Positions 42,528 through 51,119 of a stretch of DNA of 64,000 nucleotides are shown one piece after another. The stretch is from VFMC01 sp046331225. Lineage in GTDB: Bacteria; Actinomycetota; Acidimicrobiia; Acidimicrobiales; Ilumatobacteraceae. The position numbers and the translations under genes are program-made. The stretch lies in NCBI GenBank assembly GCA_046331225.1, contig JAXLRF010000014.1:41078-105077 (forward strand). The letters run 5' to 3'. The notes under the pieces were generated by a model that was not told the DNA's origin, did not search any database, and worked only from the letters and a program-made list of their open reading frames with translations. The first letter of the stretch is position 1; every line of letters starts with the position of its first letter.

Positions 42528-43422
42528 CCGTCCCCGGGCGTCGCTCGTCCGCCGCCTGCTCGCCGGCGCGCTGGTGGTGCTGTGCGTCGTGGGTCTCGCC
42601 GCGCTCGCCCCGGTGGGCGCCGGCCACGCGTCGGCGAGCTCGCCGGCCCCCACCGTGCCCGACGTGCCGCAGATGCCCGAGGTGAGCGACCCGTTCGACC
42701 GGCCAAGCAACCAACCCGTCGGTCAGGCCGACGGCGCCGACTCGGGTGACAATGCCGACGCGAGCATCGACGTGAGCTTCCCGAAGGTCACCGAGGACTC
42801 GTCGAACTCGGTCGTCATCATCCTGCTGCTCACGGTGCTGTCGATCGCGCCGAGCCTGATGGTGCTGTGCACCTCGTTCACGCGCATCGTGATCGTGCTG
42901 TCGCTCACCCGCAACGCGCTCGGCATCCCCACCGTGCCGCCGCAGCAGGTGGTGGTGGGCCTCAGCGTGTTCCTCACCCTGTTCGTGATGGGCCCGACGC
43001 TCGGTCAGATGAAGGAACAGGCGCTCGACCCGTTGCTCGACGGCAAGATCTCGACGAGCGAGGCGCTCGACCGCGCCGAGGGTCCGCTGCGCGAGTTCCT
43101 GCTCGACCACACGCGCGAAGGCGAGCTCGAGATGTTCCTCGACGCGTCGGGCACGCAGACGCCGGTGGCCCGCGACGAGGTGCCGCTCAACGCGCTGATC
43201 CCAGCCTTCGTGCTGTCGGAGCTGAAGAGCGGCTTCATCATCGGTTTCGTCATCTTCATCCCCTTCCTCATCATCGACCTCGTCGTCTCGGCCGTCCTCA
43301 TGGCACTCGGGATGATGATGCTCCCTCCATCGTTCGTGTCGTTGCCCTTCAAACTCCTGCTCTTCGTCATGTTGGACGGCTGGATGTTGGTGGTCGGCAC
43401 CTTGCTCACCTCGTACAACTGA
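42520..43422 (+). CDS. fliP: Flagellar export gate protein FliP
   Basis: FliP with FliQ and FliR forms the export gate. 300 residues: a signal peptide-like N-terminus (about 10-38), a polar linker, then the FliP core (PSLMVLCTSFTRIVIVLSLT, NALGIPTVPPQQVVVGLSVF, PLNALIPAFVLSELKSGF, MLPPSFVSLPFKLLLFVM). The long N-terminal linker explains the extra length. GTG start. Confidence 0.95.
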   Translation: MADRPRASLVRRLLAGALVVLCVVGLAALAPVGAGHASASSPAPTVPDVPQMPEVSDPFDRPSNQPVGQADGADSGDNADASIDVSFPKVTEDSSNSVVIILLLTVLSIAPSLMVLCTSFTRIVIVLSLTRNALGIPTVPPQQVVVGLSVFLTLFVMGPTLGQMKEQALDPLLDGKISTSEALDRAEGPLREFLLDHTREGELEMFLDASGTQTPVARDEVPLNALIPAFVLSELKSGFIIGFVIFIPFLIIDLVVSAVLMALGMMMLPPSFVSLPFKLLLFVMLDGWMLVVGTLLTSYN

Positions 43423-43434
43423 CGGAGACCCCGC

Positions 43435-43707
43435 ATGACCAGTCAACAAGTCGTCGACATCGGCACCCGTGCACTCATCGTGTGCGCGAAGGTGGCCGGG
43501 CCGTTCCTCGCGGTCGTGCTCGCGGTGGGTGTCGTCATCGGTCTGCTGCAGTCGGTCACCCAGCTGCAGGAACAGACGCTGACGTTCGTGCCGAAGCTCA
43601 TCGGCAGCGCCGTGGTCATCGCGGTGAGCGGCAACTGGATGCTCGCCACGATGGTGTCGTTCGGCCACGAGCTGATGGCCGGTGTGCCCGCTCTGCTGAA
43701 CGGTTGA
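43435..43707 (+). CDS. fliQ: Flagellar export gate protein FliQ
   Basis: 90-residue two-span membrane protein; the family stretch GLLQSVTQLQEQTLTFVPKL is present. Normal length and position between fliP and fliR. Confidence 0.94.
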   Translation: MTSQQVVDIGTRALIVCAKVAGPFLAVVLAVGVVIGLLQSVTQLQEQTLTFVPKLIGSAVVIAVSGNWMLATMVSFGHELMAGVPALLNG

Positions 43708-43732
43708 CGCTCGCTCGCGCGAGGCACCGCAC

Positions 43733-44494
43733 GTGCAGTTCCTGATCGATCCGGCCACCCTGGTGGGCTTCTGCCTGGTGCTGGTGCGCGCCTCGACGTG
43801 GGTGCTGATCTGCCCGCCGTTCAACACGCCGGCGATCCCGCCCCGTGTGCGCATCGGCATCGCGGTGTCGATCTCGATGGTGCTCGCCCACGAGGTGGGC
43901 AAGGACGTGAACAGCATCGCGACCGGGCAGCTCGTCGGGATGATGTTCAGCCAGGCGCTCGCCGGGTTCACGCTCGGGTTCTTCGTGTTCCTGATCTTCA
44001 CGGCCGTGCAGTCGGCCGGTGAGCTGATCGACCTGCAGGTGGGCTTCAGCCTCGGTGGCGTGATCGATCCGCTGTCGGGCAACACCTCCACACCGATCGG
44101 TCGTTTCCATCAGCTGCTCGGTGTGGCGATCCTGTTCGCGATCAACGGGCACGTGCTCGTGGTGCGGGCATTCATCCGCTCGGTCGAGATGGCGCCGATG
44201 GGGCACCTCGACACCTCGACGGTGACGGCCAACATCGCCCGCCTGGTGGCGACGCTGCTCGCAGCCGCGATCGAGATCGCGCTGCCGATGCTGACCGCCC
44301 TGTTCTGCACCGAGGTGGCGCTCGGGTTCCTCGGCAAGGCCGCACCGCAGCTGAACATCCTGGTGATCGGCTTCGCGGTGAAGACCTTCCTCGCGTTCTC
44401 GCTGCTCGGTGCCACGTTGGTGCTGCTGCCCGACACGGTCGACTCGCTGCTCGGTCGCGGCGTCCGCGCCGCGATGGAGGTGTTCACCCCGTGA
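43733..44494 (+). CDS. fliR: Flagellar export gate protein FliR
   Basis: 253-residue membrane protein with about six spans. Typical sequences: VRASTWVLICPPFNTPAIPP, GELIDLQVGFSLGGVIDPLS and VALGFLGKAAPQLNILVIGF. GTG start 25 bases after fliQ; GTGA overlap with flhB. Confidence 0.94.
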   Translation: MQFLIDPATLVGFCLVLVRASTWVLICPPFNTPAIPPRVRIGIAVSISMVLAHEVGKDVNSIATGQLVGMMFSQALAGFTLGFFVFLIFTAVQSAGELIDLQVGFSLGGVIDPLSGNTSTPIGRFHQLLGVAILFAINGHVLVVRAFIRSVEMAPMGHLDTSTVTANIARLVATLLAAAIEIALPMLTALFCTEVALGFLGKAAPQLNILVIGFAVKTFLAFSLLGATLVLLPDTVDSLLGRGVRAAMEVFTP

Positions 44495-45642
44495 GCAAGC
44501 ACGAGGGGAAGACCGAGGCACCCACCGAGCGCAAGAAGCGCGAGGCGCGCAAGAAGGGCACGGTCTCGAAGTCGCAGGACCTCGGCCCGTGGATCACGTT
44601 GCTGGTCGGCACGTACGCGGTGCCGGCGATGGTGGGCCGCACGAGCGAGGCGTCGGTGGCGGCGTTCGCCTCGTTGCACCGCATCAGCGAGCAGCCCGAT
44701 CCGCAGAAGGCGGTCGACATCCTCGGCCAGGCGCTGTACGGCGCGCTGATGGCGGTGCTGCCGTTCCTGGCGGTGTGCATGGTGGTGGGGGTTGTCACCC
44801 ATGTCGCGCAGACCGGTCTGGTGCTGTCGTTGCACCCGCTGAAACCCAACTTCAAGAAGATCAACCCGATCGCCGGCGCGAAGAACCTGTTCTCGTCGAA
44901 GTCGGTGTGGGAGACCGGCAAACAGGTGGCGAAGGGTTCGCTGATCGCCGCGCTCTGCTGGCCGCACGTGAACGACATCGCGCACACCTTGATGGACAAG
45001 GGTCGCGTGCCGCTCGACGACGGCCTGCGGGCGAGCGCCCGTGCGCTCGTCGGGATGACCCGCAGCACGTGCTATGCGATCCTCGCGGTCGCCGTCGTCG
45101 ACTTCGGCTACCAACGCCGGTCGAAGATCATGGACCTGCGCATGACCAAGCAGGAAGTGCGCGACGAGATGCGCAACAGCGAGGGCGACCCGCACATCAA
45201 GGGTCGCATCCGCCAGATGCAGACCGCACTGGCCCGCAGCCGCATGATGAACGACATCGCCGGCGCGTCGGTGGTGGTGACCAACCCGACCCACGTGGCC
45301 GTCGCGCTGCGGTACGAGGCCGGCTCGGGCGCGGCACCTCGGGTGGTGGCGGCCGGCGTCGACAAGGTCGCGGCCCGCATCAGGGAGAAGGCCCGCGAGG
45401 GCGGCGTGCCGATCGTCGAGGCCAAGCCGCTCGCCCGAGCGCTGTGGCGCGCCTGCGAGGTGGGCGACGAGATCCCGGCCCCGCTCTACGAGGCCGTGGC
45501 GAAGGTGCTCGCCTTCGTCCGGCGCCTCCGAGGCGGCATCCTGACCGCCAGCGCGCTGCCCCTCCCGCGCCAGTACGCAGTGGCCGACGAGTTCCTCGAG
45601 GGCGTGAACGGCCGCAAGCGCAAGCGCCTGCCGGCCGCCTGA
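44491..45642 (+). CDS. flhB: Flagellar export switch protein FlhB
   Basis: FlhB controls substrate switching after self-cleavage. 383 residues: N-terminal KTEAPTERKKREARKKG, four membrane spans (about 30-210), and the cytoplasmic domain with the autocleavage motif NPTH in VVVTNPTHVAVALRY, followed by KPLARALWRACEVGDEIP. A C-terminal tail of about 30 residues is extra. Last gene of the fliN-flhB operon. Confidence 0.96.
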   Translation: MSKHEGKTEAPTERKKREARKKGTVSKSQDLGPWITLLVGTYAVPAMVGRTSEASVAAFASLHRISEQPDPQKAVDILGQALYGALMAVLPFLAVCMVVGVVTHVAQTGLVLSLHPLKPNFKKINPIAGAKNLFSSKSVWETGKQVAKGSLIAALCWPHVNDIAHTLMDKGRVPLDDGLRASARALVGMTRSTCYAILAVAVVDFGYQRRSKIMDLRMTKQEVRDEMRNSEGDPHIKGRIRQMQTALARSRMMNDIAGASVVVTNPTHVAVALRYEAGSGAAPRVVAAGVDKVAARIREKAREGGVPIVEAKPLARALWRACEVGDEIPAPLYEAVAKVLAFVRRLRGGILTASALPLPRQYAVADEFLEGVNGRKRKRLPAA

Positions 45643-45653
45643 CCCCGGGCCAC

Positions 45654-45820
45654 TCGTCCTGGGCGCCAGTCGTTCCTGGGCGCCAGTCGTTTCTGGGCGC
45701 CACGAGTTCGGGCTGACCTGCACCGGTGAGCGCTCACTGGCGCCCGGGAGCGAGTCCCAGATGTCCTGGGTGCCAGTGATCTCGGGTTGTCAGGGAGTTC
45801 GTCGGAGGGTGGCGCCCAGG
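45654..45820. repeat. Cluster of CTGGGCGCCAG-like near-palindromes between flhB and csrA
   Basis: Three tandem units of about 17 bp (TCGTTCCTGGGCGCCAG type) occupy 45654-45702. Further copies or reverse complements occur at 45737-45747, 45765-45776 and 45811-45820. The core is nearly self-complementary, so neighbours can pair in many ways. The 223-base gap between flhB and convergent csrA holds nothing else that I can see; a bidirectional terminator function is plausible. Confidence 0.7.
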
Positions 45821-45865
45821 AGATCGAGCGAGCGGCCGCCCGTGGGGGCGGCTCGCTCGAGCTCG

Positions 45866-46117
45866 TCAGCGGCGGCGGGGGAGCTGGCTGAAGGTGGGGG
45901 CGGGGCCCACCACGCTCGCCACCAGGCTGGCGTCGTCCGAGGCGGCAGCCTGGTTCGACAGCAGGATCTCCTGGTACACCTCTTCGCGGTGCACGCTGAC
46001 GGAGCGTGGGGCACGGATGCCGATGCGGACCTGGTCGCGGTTGAGCTCGAGCACCGTGACGACGATGTCGTCACCGATGAGGATGCTCTCCCCGACGCGT
46101 CGGGTGAGGACGAGCAT
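45866..46117 (-). CDS. csrA: Carbon storage regulator / translational repressor CsrA
   Basis: RNA-binding protein that represses flagellin translation in Gram-positive bacteria and is sequestered by FliW. The 83-residue product starts MLVLTRRVGESILIGDDIVV and has VRIGIRAPRSVSVHREEVY. It is longer by a 20-residue C-terminal tail. It lies three bases after fliW. Confidence 0.96.
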   Translation of the reverse strand: MLVLTRRVGESILIGDDIVVTVLELNRDQVRIGIRAPRSVSVHREEVYQEILLSNQAAASDDASLVASVVGPAPTFSQLPRRR

Positions 46118-46120
46118 GGC

Positions 46121-46633
46121 TCAGACCGCCGCAGTCGTCTCGGCGCGGGTCTCGTCCCGAGCCGGCTCGCCGGCACCGTCGGTGCTGCCCGGCAGGACGC
46201 CGAAGGGTGCACGGATCGGCCAGCGAGAGTCCGAGAGGATCACCTGCTGCAGCCGGCGACGACCCACGTCGACCACCAGCGGCGCCCGCAGGTTGGCCGT
46301 CAGGTGGGGGGTGTCGTCGGTGCGGTGCACGGTGACGAGCGCCAGGATGCGCACGTCGGCCTCGGCGATGCCGAGCGACTTCTCGTCGATGTCGATCTCG
46401 TAGTCGGGGAAGATCTCCCACGGCACCAGGCACATGAACGCCAGGTCACCGTCGTCGAGGTCCTGCATCCAGTAGAGCGACGACTCGTCGCTGGGGTTGA
46501 CGCCGGGTGCGGGCCCGGCTCCGAGCAGCACCACACGGCGCAGCTCCGGGAACCCGGGGATCCCGGTGGGCACGGTGTAGACCTCGGCGTCGTCGACGGC
46601 GATGGTCCCGAACCGTCGTGTCTCGAACTGCAT
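46121..46633 (-). CDS. fliW: Flagellar assembly factor FliW
   Basis: FliW binds flagellin and CsrA in turn, coupling flagellin level to its translation. 170 residues with FETRRFGTIAVDDAEVY, PTGIPGFPELRRVVLL, YWMQDLDDGDLAFMCL and LTANLRAPLVVDVGRR. The last 20 residues are an unconserved tail. First gene of the fliW-csrA pair. No ACAGTC box is seen upstream of it. Confidence 0.95.
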   Translation of the reverse strand: MQFETRRFGTIAVDDAEVYTVPTGIPGFPELRRVVLLGAGPAPGVNPSDESSLYWMQDLDDGDLAFMCLVPWEIFPDYEIDIDEKSLGIAEADVRILALVTVHRTDDTPHLTANLRAPLVVDVGRRRLQQVILSDSRWPIRAPFGVLPGSTDGAGEPARDETRAETTAAV

Positions 46634-46711
46634 CTGACCTCCTGTTCGTCTCGTCGAGCGGGCGGCGGGCGGTCACCCCGTGTGGGGGACGACACACCTC
46701 GACCGACCTGC

Positions 46712-46740
46712 TGGACGAGTTCGGCTTCCTGCGAACAGTC
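46712..46740 (+). promoter_or_regulatory. Putative flagellar-class promoter of flhA
   Basis: TGGACG, 17-base spacer, ACAGTC (46735-46740), 128 bases before the flhA TTG. The rest of the 234-base gap between fliW and flhA shows no gene. Confidence 0.5.
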
Positions 46741-46867
46741 GTGAATGTCCGGGACCACCGGAGATGCGCCAGCAGGGTCGACCAACCAGGTCGGACCGGG
46801 GCCTCGAGGGTGGTCACGCCGGAACGAGACGCAGGACGCGCGACGAACACCGACAGGAGCAGGAGCA

Positions 46868-48973
46868 TTGGAGAAGAGTCGACTCGGACAGATCATGCTG
46901 CCCGCGGCCGTCGTGCTCGTCGTCGCGGTCATGGTCATCCCGCTGCCGTCGGCGGTGCTCGACGTCCTCATCGTCGCCAACCTCTCCACCGCGATCTTGA
47001 TCCTGCTGGTGTCGATGAACGTCAAGCAGGCGCTCGAGTTCAGCTCGTTCCCCTCGCTGCTGCTGGTCGTCACCCTCTTGCGACTGGGGCTCAACGTCGC
47101 CACCGCACGAGCCGTGCTCTCGAAGGGCCACGCCGGTGACGTGATCGCGACGTTCGGTTCGGTCGTCGTGGGCGGCAGCCTCGTCGTCGGCCTCGTGATC
47201 TTCCTGATCCTCACGCTCGTGCAGTTCGTCGTCATCTCGAACGGTTCGGGCCGCGTGGCCGAGGTGACCGCCCGGTTCACCCTCGACGCCATGCCCGGCA
47301 AGCAGATGGCGATCGACGCCGACCTGTCGGCGGGCATCATCGGCGAGGACGAGGCACGCCGCCGCCGCAAGGAGGTCGGTGACGAGGCCGACTTCTACGG
47401 TGCGATGGACGGTGCCTCGAAGTTCGTGAAGGGCGACGCGATCGCTGGTCTCGTGATCACGATGGTGAACCTCGTCGGTGGCTTCATCATCGGTGTCGTC
47501 CAGATGGGCATGCCGGTCGGCGACGCGATCTCGACGTTCTCGCTCCTCACCGTCGGTGACGGCCTCGTGTCGCAGATCCCGGCGCTGCTCGTGTCGATCT
47601 CGGCCGGCCTCATCGTCACCCGCGCCGCGGGTGGCAGCGACCTCGGGTCGGACGTGTTCGCCCAGTTCCGCCGTCAGCGCCCGGCGATGCGTGCCGCCGG
47701 CATCGTGGTGCTGCTCATGGCGATCGTGCCCGGCCTGCCGAAGATCCCGTTCGTCCTGCTCGGGGCGACGCTGTTGTTCGTCGCCAGCCGTCTGCCCGAC
47801 GAGCAGCAGCTCGCGCTCGAACAGCTGCCCGCGCTGCCGGCCGGTGCGAGCGCGGTGGAGGCACCGCCGCCGCAGTCGCCGCAGCAGCTGGCGGTCGATG
47901 CTCGCGTCGAGCCGCTCGAGCTCAACATCGCGTTCGACCTCATCCCGCTGGTCGACAACTCGAGCGGCGGCGACCTGCTCGACCGCGTGGGGGCGTTGCG
48001 TCGCAAGATCGCCTCGGAGCTCGGCTTCGTGATGCCGTCGATCCGCACCCGCGACGCGGCCGATCTGCCCGCCGGCACCTATGTGATCAAGGTGCACGGC
48101 GTCGAGGTGGGGCGCGGCATCGCCCCCAACGGCCGTGTGCTGGTGATCGGCGACTCGTTCGACACCCTGCCCGGCGACGACGTGAAGGAGCCGGTGTTCG
48201 GCCTCGCCGCCCGATGGGTGCCCTCGGAGTTCCAGGCGCAGGCCGAGATCTTCGGCAACACCGTGGTCGATCGCTCGACGCTGATCGTCACCCACCTCGC
48301 CGAGATCGTGCGTCGCAAGGCCGGCCGCCTGCTCGGCCGCACCGACGTGAAGACCCTGGTCGACGGCGTGCGCGCCACCGATCCGCAGGTGGTCGACGAC
48401 CTCGTCACGATCGGGGTCACCACCGCCGAGGTGCAACGCGTGCTCGCCGGCCTGCTCGACGACGGCGTGCCGATCCGCGACCTCGTGCGCATCCTCGAAG
48501 CCGTCGGCGATCGGGCGCGCACGATGCGCACCGTCGAGGCGATGATCGAGGCGGCCCGCCACGAGCTCGGCCCGGCGATCACGTCGAGCCTCGCCGCCGA
48601 CGGGCGTCTCACCGCGGTCACGATGTCGGCCGTCTCGGAGAACCGTCTGGTGCAGGGGCTGCGCGTGGCCGACGGCGTCAGCCAGCTCGAGCTGCTGCCC
48701 GACGAGGCCGACACCTTGATCCGCCAGCTCACCGAGCTCGCCAACATCGCCGCGTCGCGGGGCATCACCCCCGTGCTCGTGTGCTCGGCGCCGCTGCGCG
48801 CCGCACTGGCCCGCCTGGTGCGCGCCACCGTCCCCTCGGTCGCCGTCGTCTCGTACACCGAGATCGGCGACCACCTGCAGATCGACGTGATCGCCAACGT
48901 CGAGATCGCTCCCACCACCACCACGCCGTTCGGCGCCAGCCCGGAGGACTTCGATGCCTACGCCGTCTCGTGA
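46868..48973 (+). CDS. flhA: Flagellar export gate protein FlhA
   Basis: FlhA forms the nonameric export platform. I start at TTG 46868, behind AGGAGCAGGAG, giving 701 residues; the open frame upstream has no family similarity. N-terminal membrane part with about eight spans, the FHIPEP-type region (VTARFTLDAMPGKQMAIDAD, DEARRRRKEVGDEADFYGAM), and the large cytoplasmic domain (FGLAARWVPSEFQAQAEIFG, VSENRLVQGLRVADGVSQL). Overlaps the next gene by 20 bases. Confidence 0.96.
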   Translation: MEKSRLGQIMLPAAVVLVVAVMVIPLPSAVLDVLIVANLSTAILILLVSMNVKQALEFSSFPSLLLVVTLLRLGLNVATARAVLSKGHAGDVIATFGSVVVGGSLVVGLVIFLILTLVQFVVISNGSGRVAEVTARFTLDAMPGKQMAIDADLSAGIIGEDEARRRRKEVGDEADFYGAMDGASKFVKGDAIAGLVITMVNLVGGFIIGVVQMGMPVGDAISTFSLLTVGDGLVSQIPALLVSISAGLIVTRAAGGSDLGSDVFAQFRRQRPAMRAAGIVVLLMAIVPGLPKIPFVLLGATLLFVASRLPDEQQLALEQLPALPAGASAVEAPPPQSPQQLAVDARVEPLELNIAFDLIPLVDNSSGGDLLDRVGALRRKIASELGFVMPSIRTRDAADLPAGTYVIKVHGVEVGRGIAPNGRVLVIGDSFDTLPGDDVKEPVFGLAARWVPSEFQAQAEIFGNTVVDRSTLIVTHLAEIVRRKAGRLLGRTDVKTLVDGVRATDPQVVDDLVTIGVTTAEVQRVLAGLLDDGVPIRDLVRILEAVGDRARTMRTVEAMIEAARHELGPAITSSLAADGRLTAVTMSAVSENRLVQGLRVADGVSQLELLPDEADTLIRQLTELANIAASRGITPVLVCSAPLRAALARLVRATVPSVAVVSYTEIGDHLQIDVIANVEIAPTTTTPFGASPEDFDAYAVS

Positions 48974-50546
48974 GACCACCCGTCCCACCACGCCGTCCCC
49001 CGCACAGACCGCGCCGGGTGCGCCCGACGAGGGCGACACGATGCGCTTCCGCGCCCCGACCCTCGAAGAGGCGATCGCTCTCGCCGAGTCGTCGCTCGGT
49101 GCCCGGGTGCGCGTGGTGGCCGCCAACCGCATCCGTCGCGGGGGCATCGGGGGCTTCTTCGCCGCCGACCTCGGTGTGGAGGTGACCGTCGCGCTCGACG
49201 ACGAGACGATGGAGCAGGCGCTCGAACGTCTCGTGGCCGAGAGCGACGCCGCGGCTCGCGATGCCGAGCCCGCTGGCTGGACCCTGTCGGCCGGCTCGAC
49301 GGGCTCGGTGAGCTCGGCGATGCTCGACGAGGAGGTCGAGGCCGACGCCCAGCGCGCCGACTTCGAGCGTCGCCTGGCCGCCCAGTTCCAGAGCGGGAGC
49401 GCCCGCGCCACCTCGGCCGCATCGCCGGCAGCCACCGCATCCACCGCACCGGCCGCCCCGGCGTCGCCGCCTGCCCCCGACGACCTGCACCCGGCCGCAC
49501 TGCTGCTCGGTCGGCGGTTCGACCGTCGCGACGACGAGCCCACCTCGCCGGTGAACCCGGTGCTGGCCGAAGTCCTTGCAGCGCTGGTCGCCGAGGCCGC
49601 CGAGAAGCAGGCACTCGCCGAGGCATCGGCCGACGAGGCGTACGACCCCGACGCCGTCGCCGACCACGACGACCCGTCCGCGCAGACGGGCCGGATCGTC
49701 AACGCGCGATCGCTGTCGTCGTGGACCGTGTCGGGCACACCGGCCGCCGACCTGCCGGCCCCCGAGCACGTCACCGAGCCCGTGGCGATCACGTCCCCGA
49801 CGCCGACCACCCGGTGGGTCGGCCCCGACACCTCGCCGACGATCGCCCGCACGCCGCGGCCGATCACCGACGTGCCGCCCACCATGGTGCGGGTCGAGCA
49901 GATCATGGCGGAGCTGTCGGCGATCACCGCCGAGCCCGTGTTCGGCCGCGATCGCGCCCGCCCCCGCCTCGGCCGCCTGGGCACCCCGCACACCACGCCC
50001 GAGCGCCGCGACGTCGAGCACGCCGAGCACGCCGAGCACGCCGAGCACGCCGATCGGATCGAGCCCGTCGATCACCTCGAGCGGGCCGTGCCGGTCGAGC
50101 ACGTCGAGCGTCCCCGGGTGCTGCCGACGTTGCCGCCGCGTCCGAGCGAGGTGGCACGCCGTGCCGCCGAGCAGGCTCGCGAGAAGCAGCGCCGCCACTT
50201 CGCCACCCCGTCGACGGTGACGACGCCCACCCCGGCCGAGCCCACCGCGCCGACCGTGCCCACCGAGACCGTCGCCGCGGCGGTGTCCGACACCGACATG
50301 GTGCCCGATGGGCCCGGCGACGTGCGCGTGGAGGTCGACGTGCTGGCCGATGCCCCCACGCTCGCCCCCTCGAGCGCGTCGGCGCCGCCCTCGCGGCGTC
50401 AGGTCGAGCTCGCCGTCGCAGCCACCGATCAGCTCATCGAGTCGCTGAAGCGCGAGGAGGGCGTGAAGCGCCTCTCGGTGCGCGTGGTGTTGCGCACCGG
50501 CGACCACCGCGAGGTCGAGGCCGAAGCCGAGTGGGAAGCGTCCTGA
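48954..50546 (+). CDS. FlhF-like N-domain protein without GTPase domain
   Basis: The 530-residue product begins, after about 29 residues, with MRFRAPTLEEAIALAESSLG then VRVVAANRI and GVEVTVAL, matching the N-terminal B domain of FlhF. The SRP-type GTPase (GTGKTTT-like G1 and following motifs) that makes up most of FlhF is absent. The rest is Ala/Pro/Glu-rich with a run of HAE triplets, and it ends in a conserved-looking helix (QVELAVAATDQLIESLKREE) and beta segment. Start ATG 48954 sits behind GGAGGA; ATG 49041 is possible. No flhG is nearby. Confidence 0.7.
   Translation: MPTPSRETTRPTTPSPAQTAPGAPDEGDTMRFRAPTLEEAIALAESSLGARVRVVAANRIRRGGIGGFFAADLGVEVTVALDDETMEQALERLVAESDAAARDAEPAGWTLSAGSTGSVSSAMLDEEVEADAQRADFERRLAAQFQSGSARATSAASPAATASTAPAAPASPPAPDDLHPAALLLGRRFDRRDDEPTSPVNPVLAEVLAALVAEAAEKQALAEASADEAYDPDAVADHDDPSAQTGRIVNARSLSSWTVSGTPAADLPAPEHVTEPVAITSPTPTTRWVGPDTSPTIARTPRPITDVPPTMVRVEQIMAELSAITAEPVFGRDRARPRLGRLGTPHTTPERRDVEHAEHAEHAEHADRIEPVDHLERAVPVEHVERPRVLPTLPPRPSEVARRAAEQAREKQRRHFATPSTVTTPTPAEPTAPTVPTETVAAAVSDTDMVPDGPGDVRVEVDVLADAPTLAPSSASAPPSRRQVELAVAATDQLIESLKREEGVKRLSVRVVLRTGDHREVEAEAEWEAS
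50016..50051 (+). repeat. Four tandem GAGCACGCC units
   Basis: Four exact 9-bp copies encode a run of (E-H-A) triplets in the linker of the FlhF-like protein. Confidence 0.85.
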
Positions 50547-50572
50547 CGACGAGGCACTGAGGAGCGGGCGAC

Positions 50573-51058
50573 ATGGGCAAGAAGGACGACACCCCCTCGA
50601 ACGCGGTCGAGCTCGTCACCGGCGACCTCGTCGGCGACGCCGACGCCGACGGCGGCAAGAAGGGCAAGGACGGCAAGGACGGCAAGAAGGGCAAGAAGGG
50701 CAAGGAGCAGCGCGAGGGCCTCGCGTCGGCACCGCCCGCGGATCCCGGCCCGCTCGCCCCCTGGCGGCTCAGCATCGCCGTCGCGGTGTCGGCGCTCCTG
50801 ACCGGCCAGACCCTGTTCGACTCGGCGATGTCGGGCGTCGGCATCGACGGCGCGCTCCTGCGCTCGCTCGGTGTGGCCGTCGCCGTGTTCGTCGGTCTCG
50901 GCGTCGTCAACCGTCACCTCGCCCAGGCGCAGCGCGCGGTCGACGCCGACCGCGAGGCACGTGAGGCCGAGCAGCGAGCGCGCGACGCGGCCGAGCTCGA
51001 GCAGCTGGGGCCGAAGCCCTGGATCGAGACCGACGGCACCGAGTCGCCCGCCGCCTGA
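50573..51058 (+). CDS. Two-span membrane protein, unknown, in flagellar operon
   Basis: The 161-residue product has a Lys/Gly/Asp-rich N-terminal run (residues ~28-45, GKKGKDGKDGKKGKKGK), two hydrophobic segments (about 62-82 and 93-115) and a charged helix (AQRAVDADREAREAEQRARD). I do not recognise a family. By context it could be a basal-body or FlhF-region accessory protein. Confidence 0.75.
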   Translation: MGKKDDTPSNAVELVTGDLVGDADADGGKKGKDGKDGKKGKKGKEQREGLASAPPADPGPLAPWRLSIAVAVSALLTGQTLFDSAMSGVGIDGALLRSLGVAVAVFVGLGVVNRHLAQAQRAVDADREAREAEQRARDAAELEQLGPKPWIETDGTESPAA

Positions 51059-51063
51059 GGCGA

Positions 51064-51084
51064 CGGTCCTCGAGGGGGGGACCG
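51064..51084. terminator. Hairpin at convergent point before flgL
   Basis: CGGTCC and GGACCG form a 6-bp stem around a 9-base G-rich loop, between the convergent ends of the two-span gene (51058) and flgL (51120). Confidence 0.45.
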
Positions 51085-51119
51085 GGTCGATCGCGACGAC
51101 GAGGAGCCGCCCGGCCCGC

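Noticed and set aside
45654..45820. CRISPR array
   Set aside because: Period is about 17 bp with no unique spacers, and copies occur in both orientations; no cas genes.
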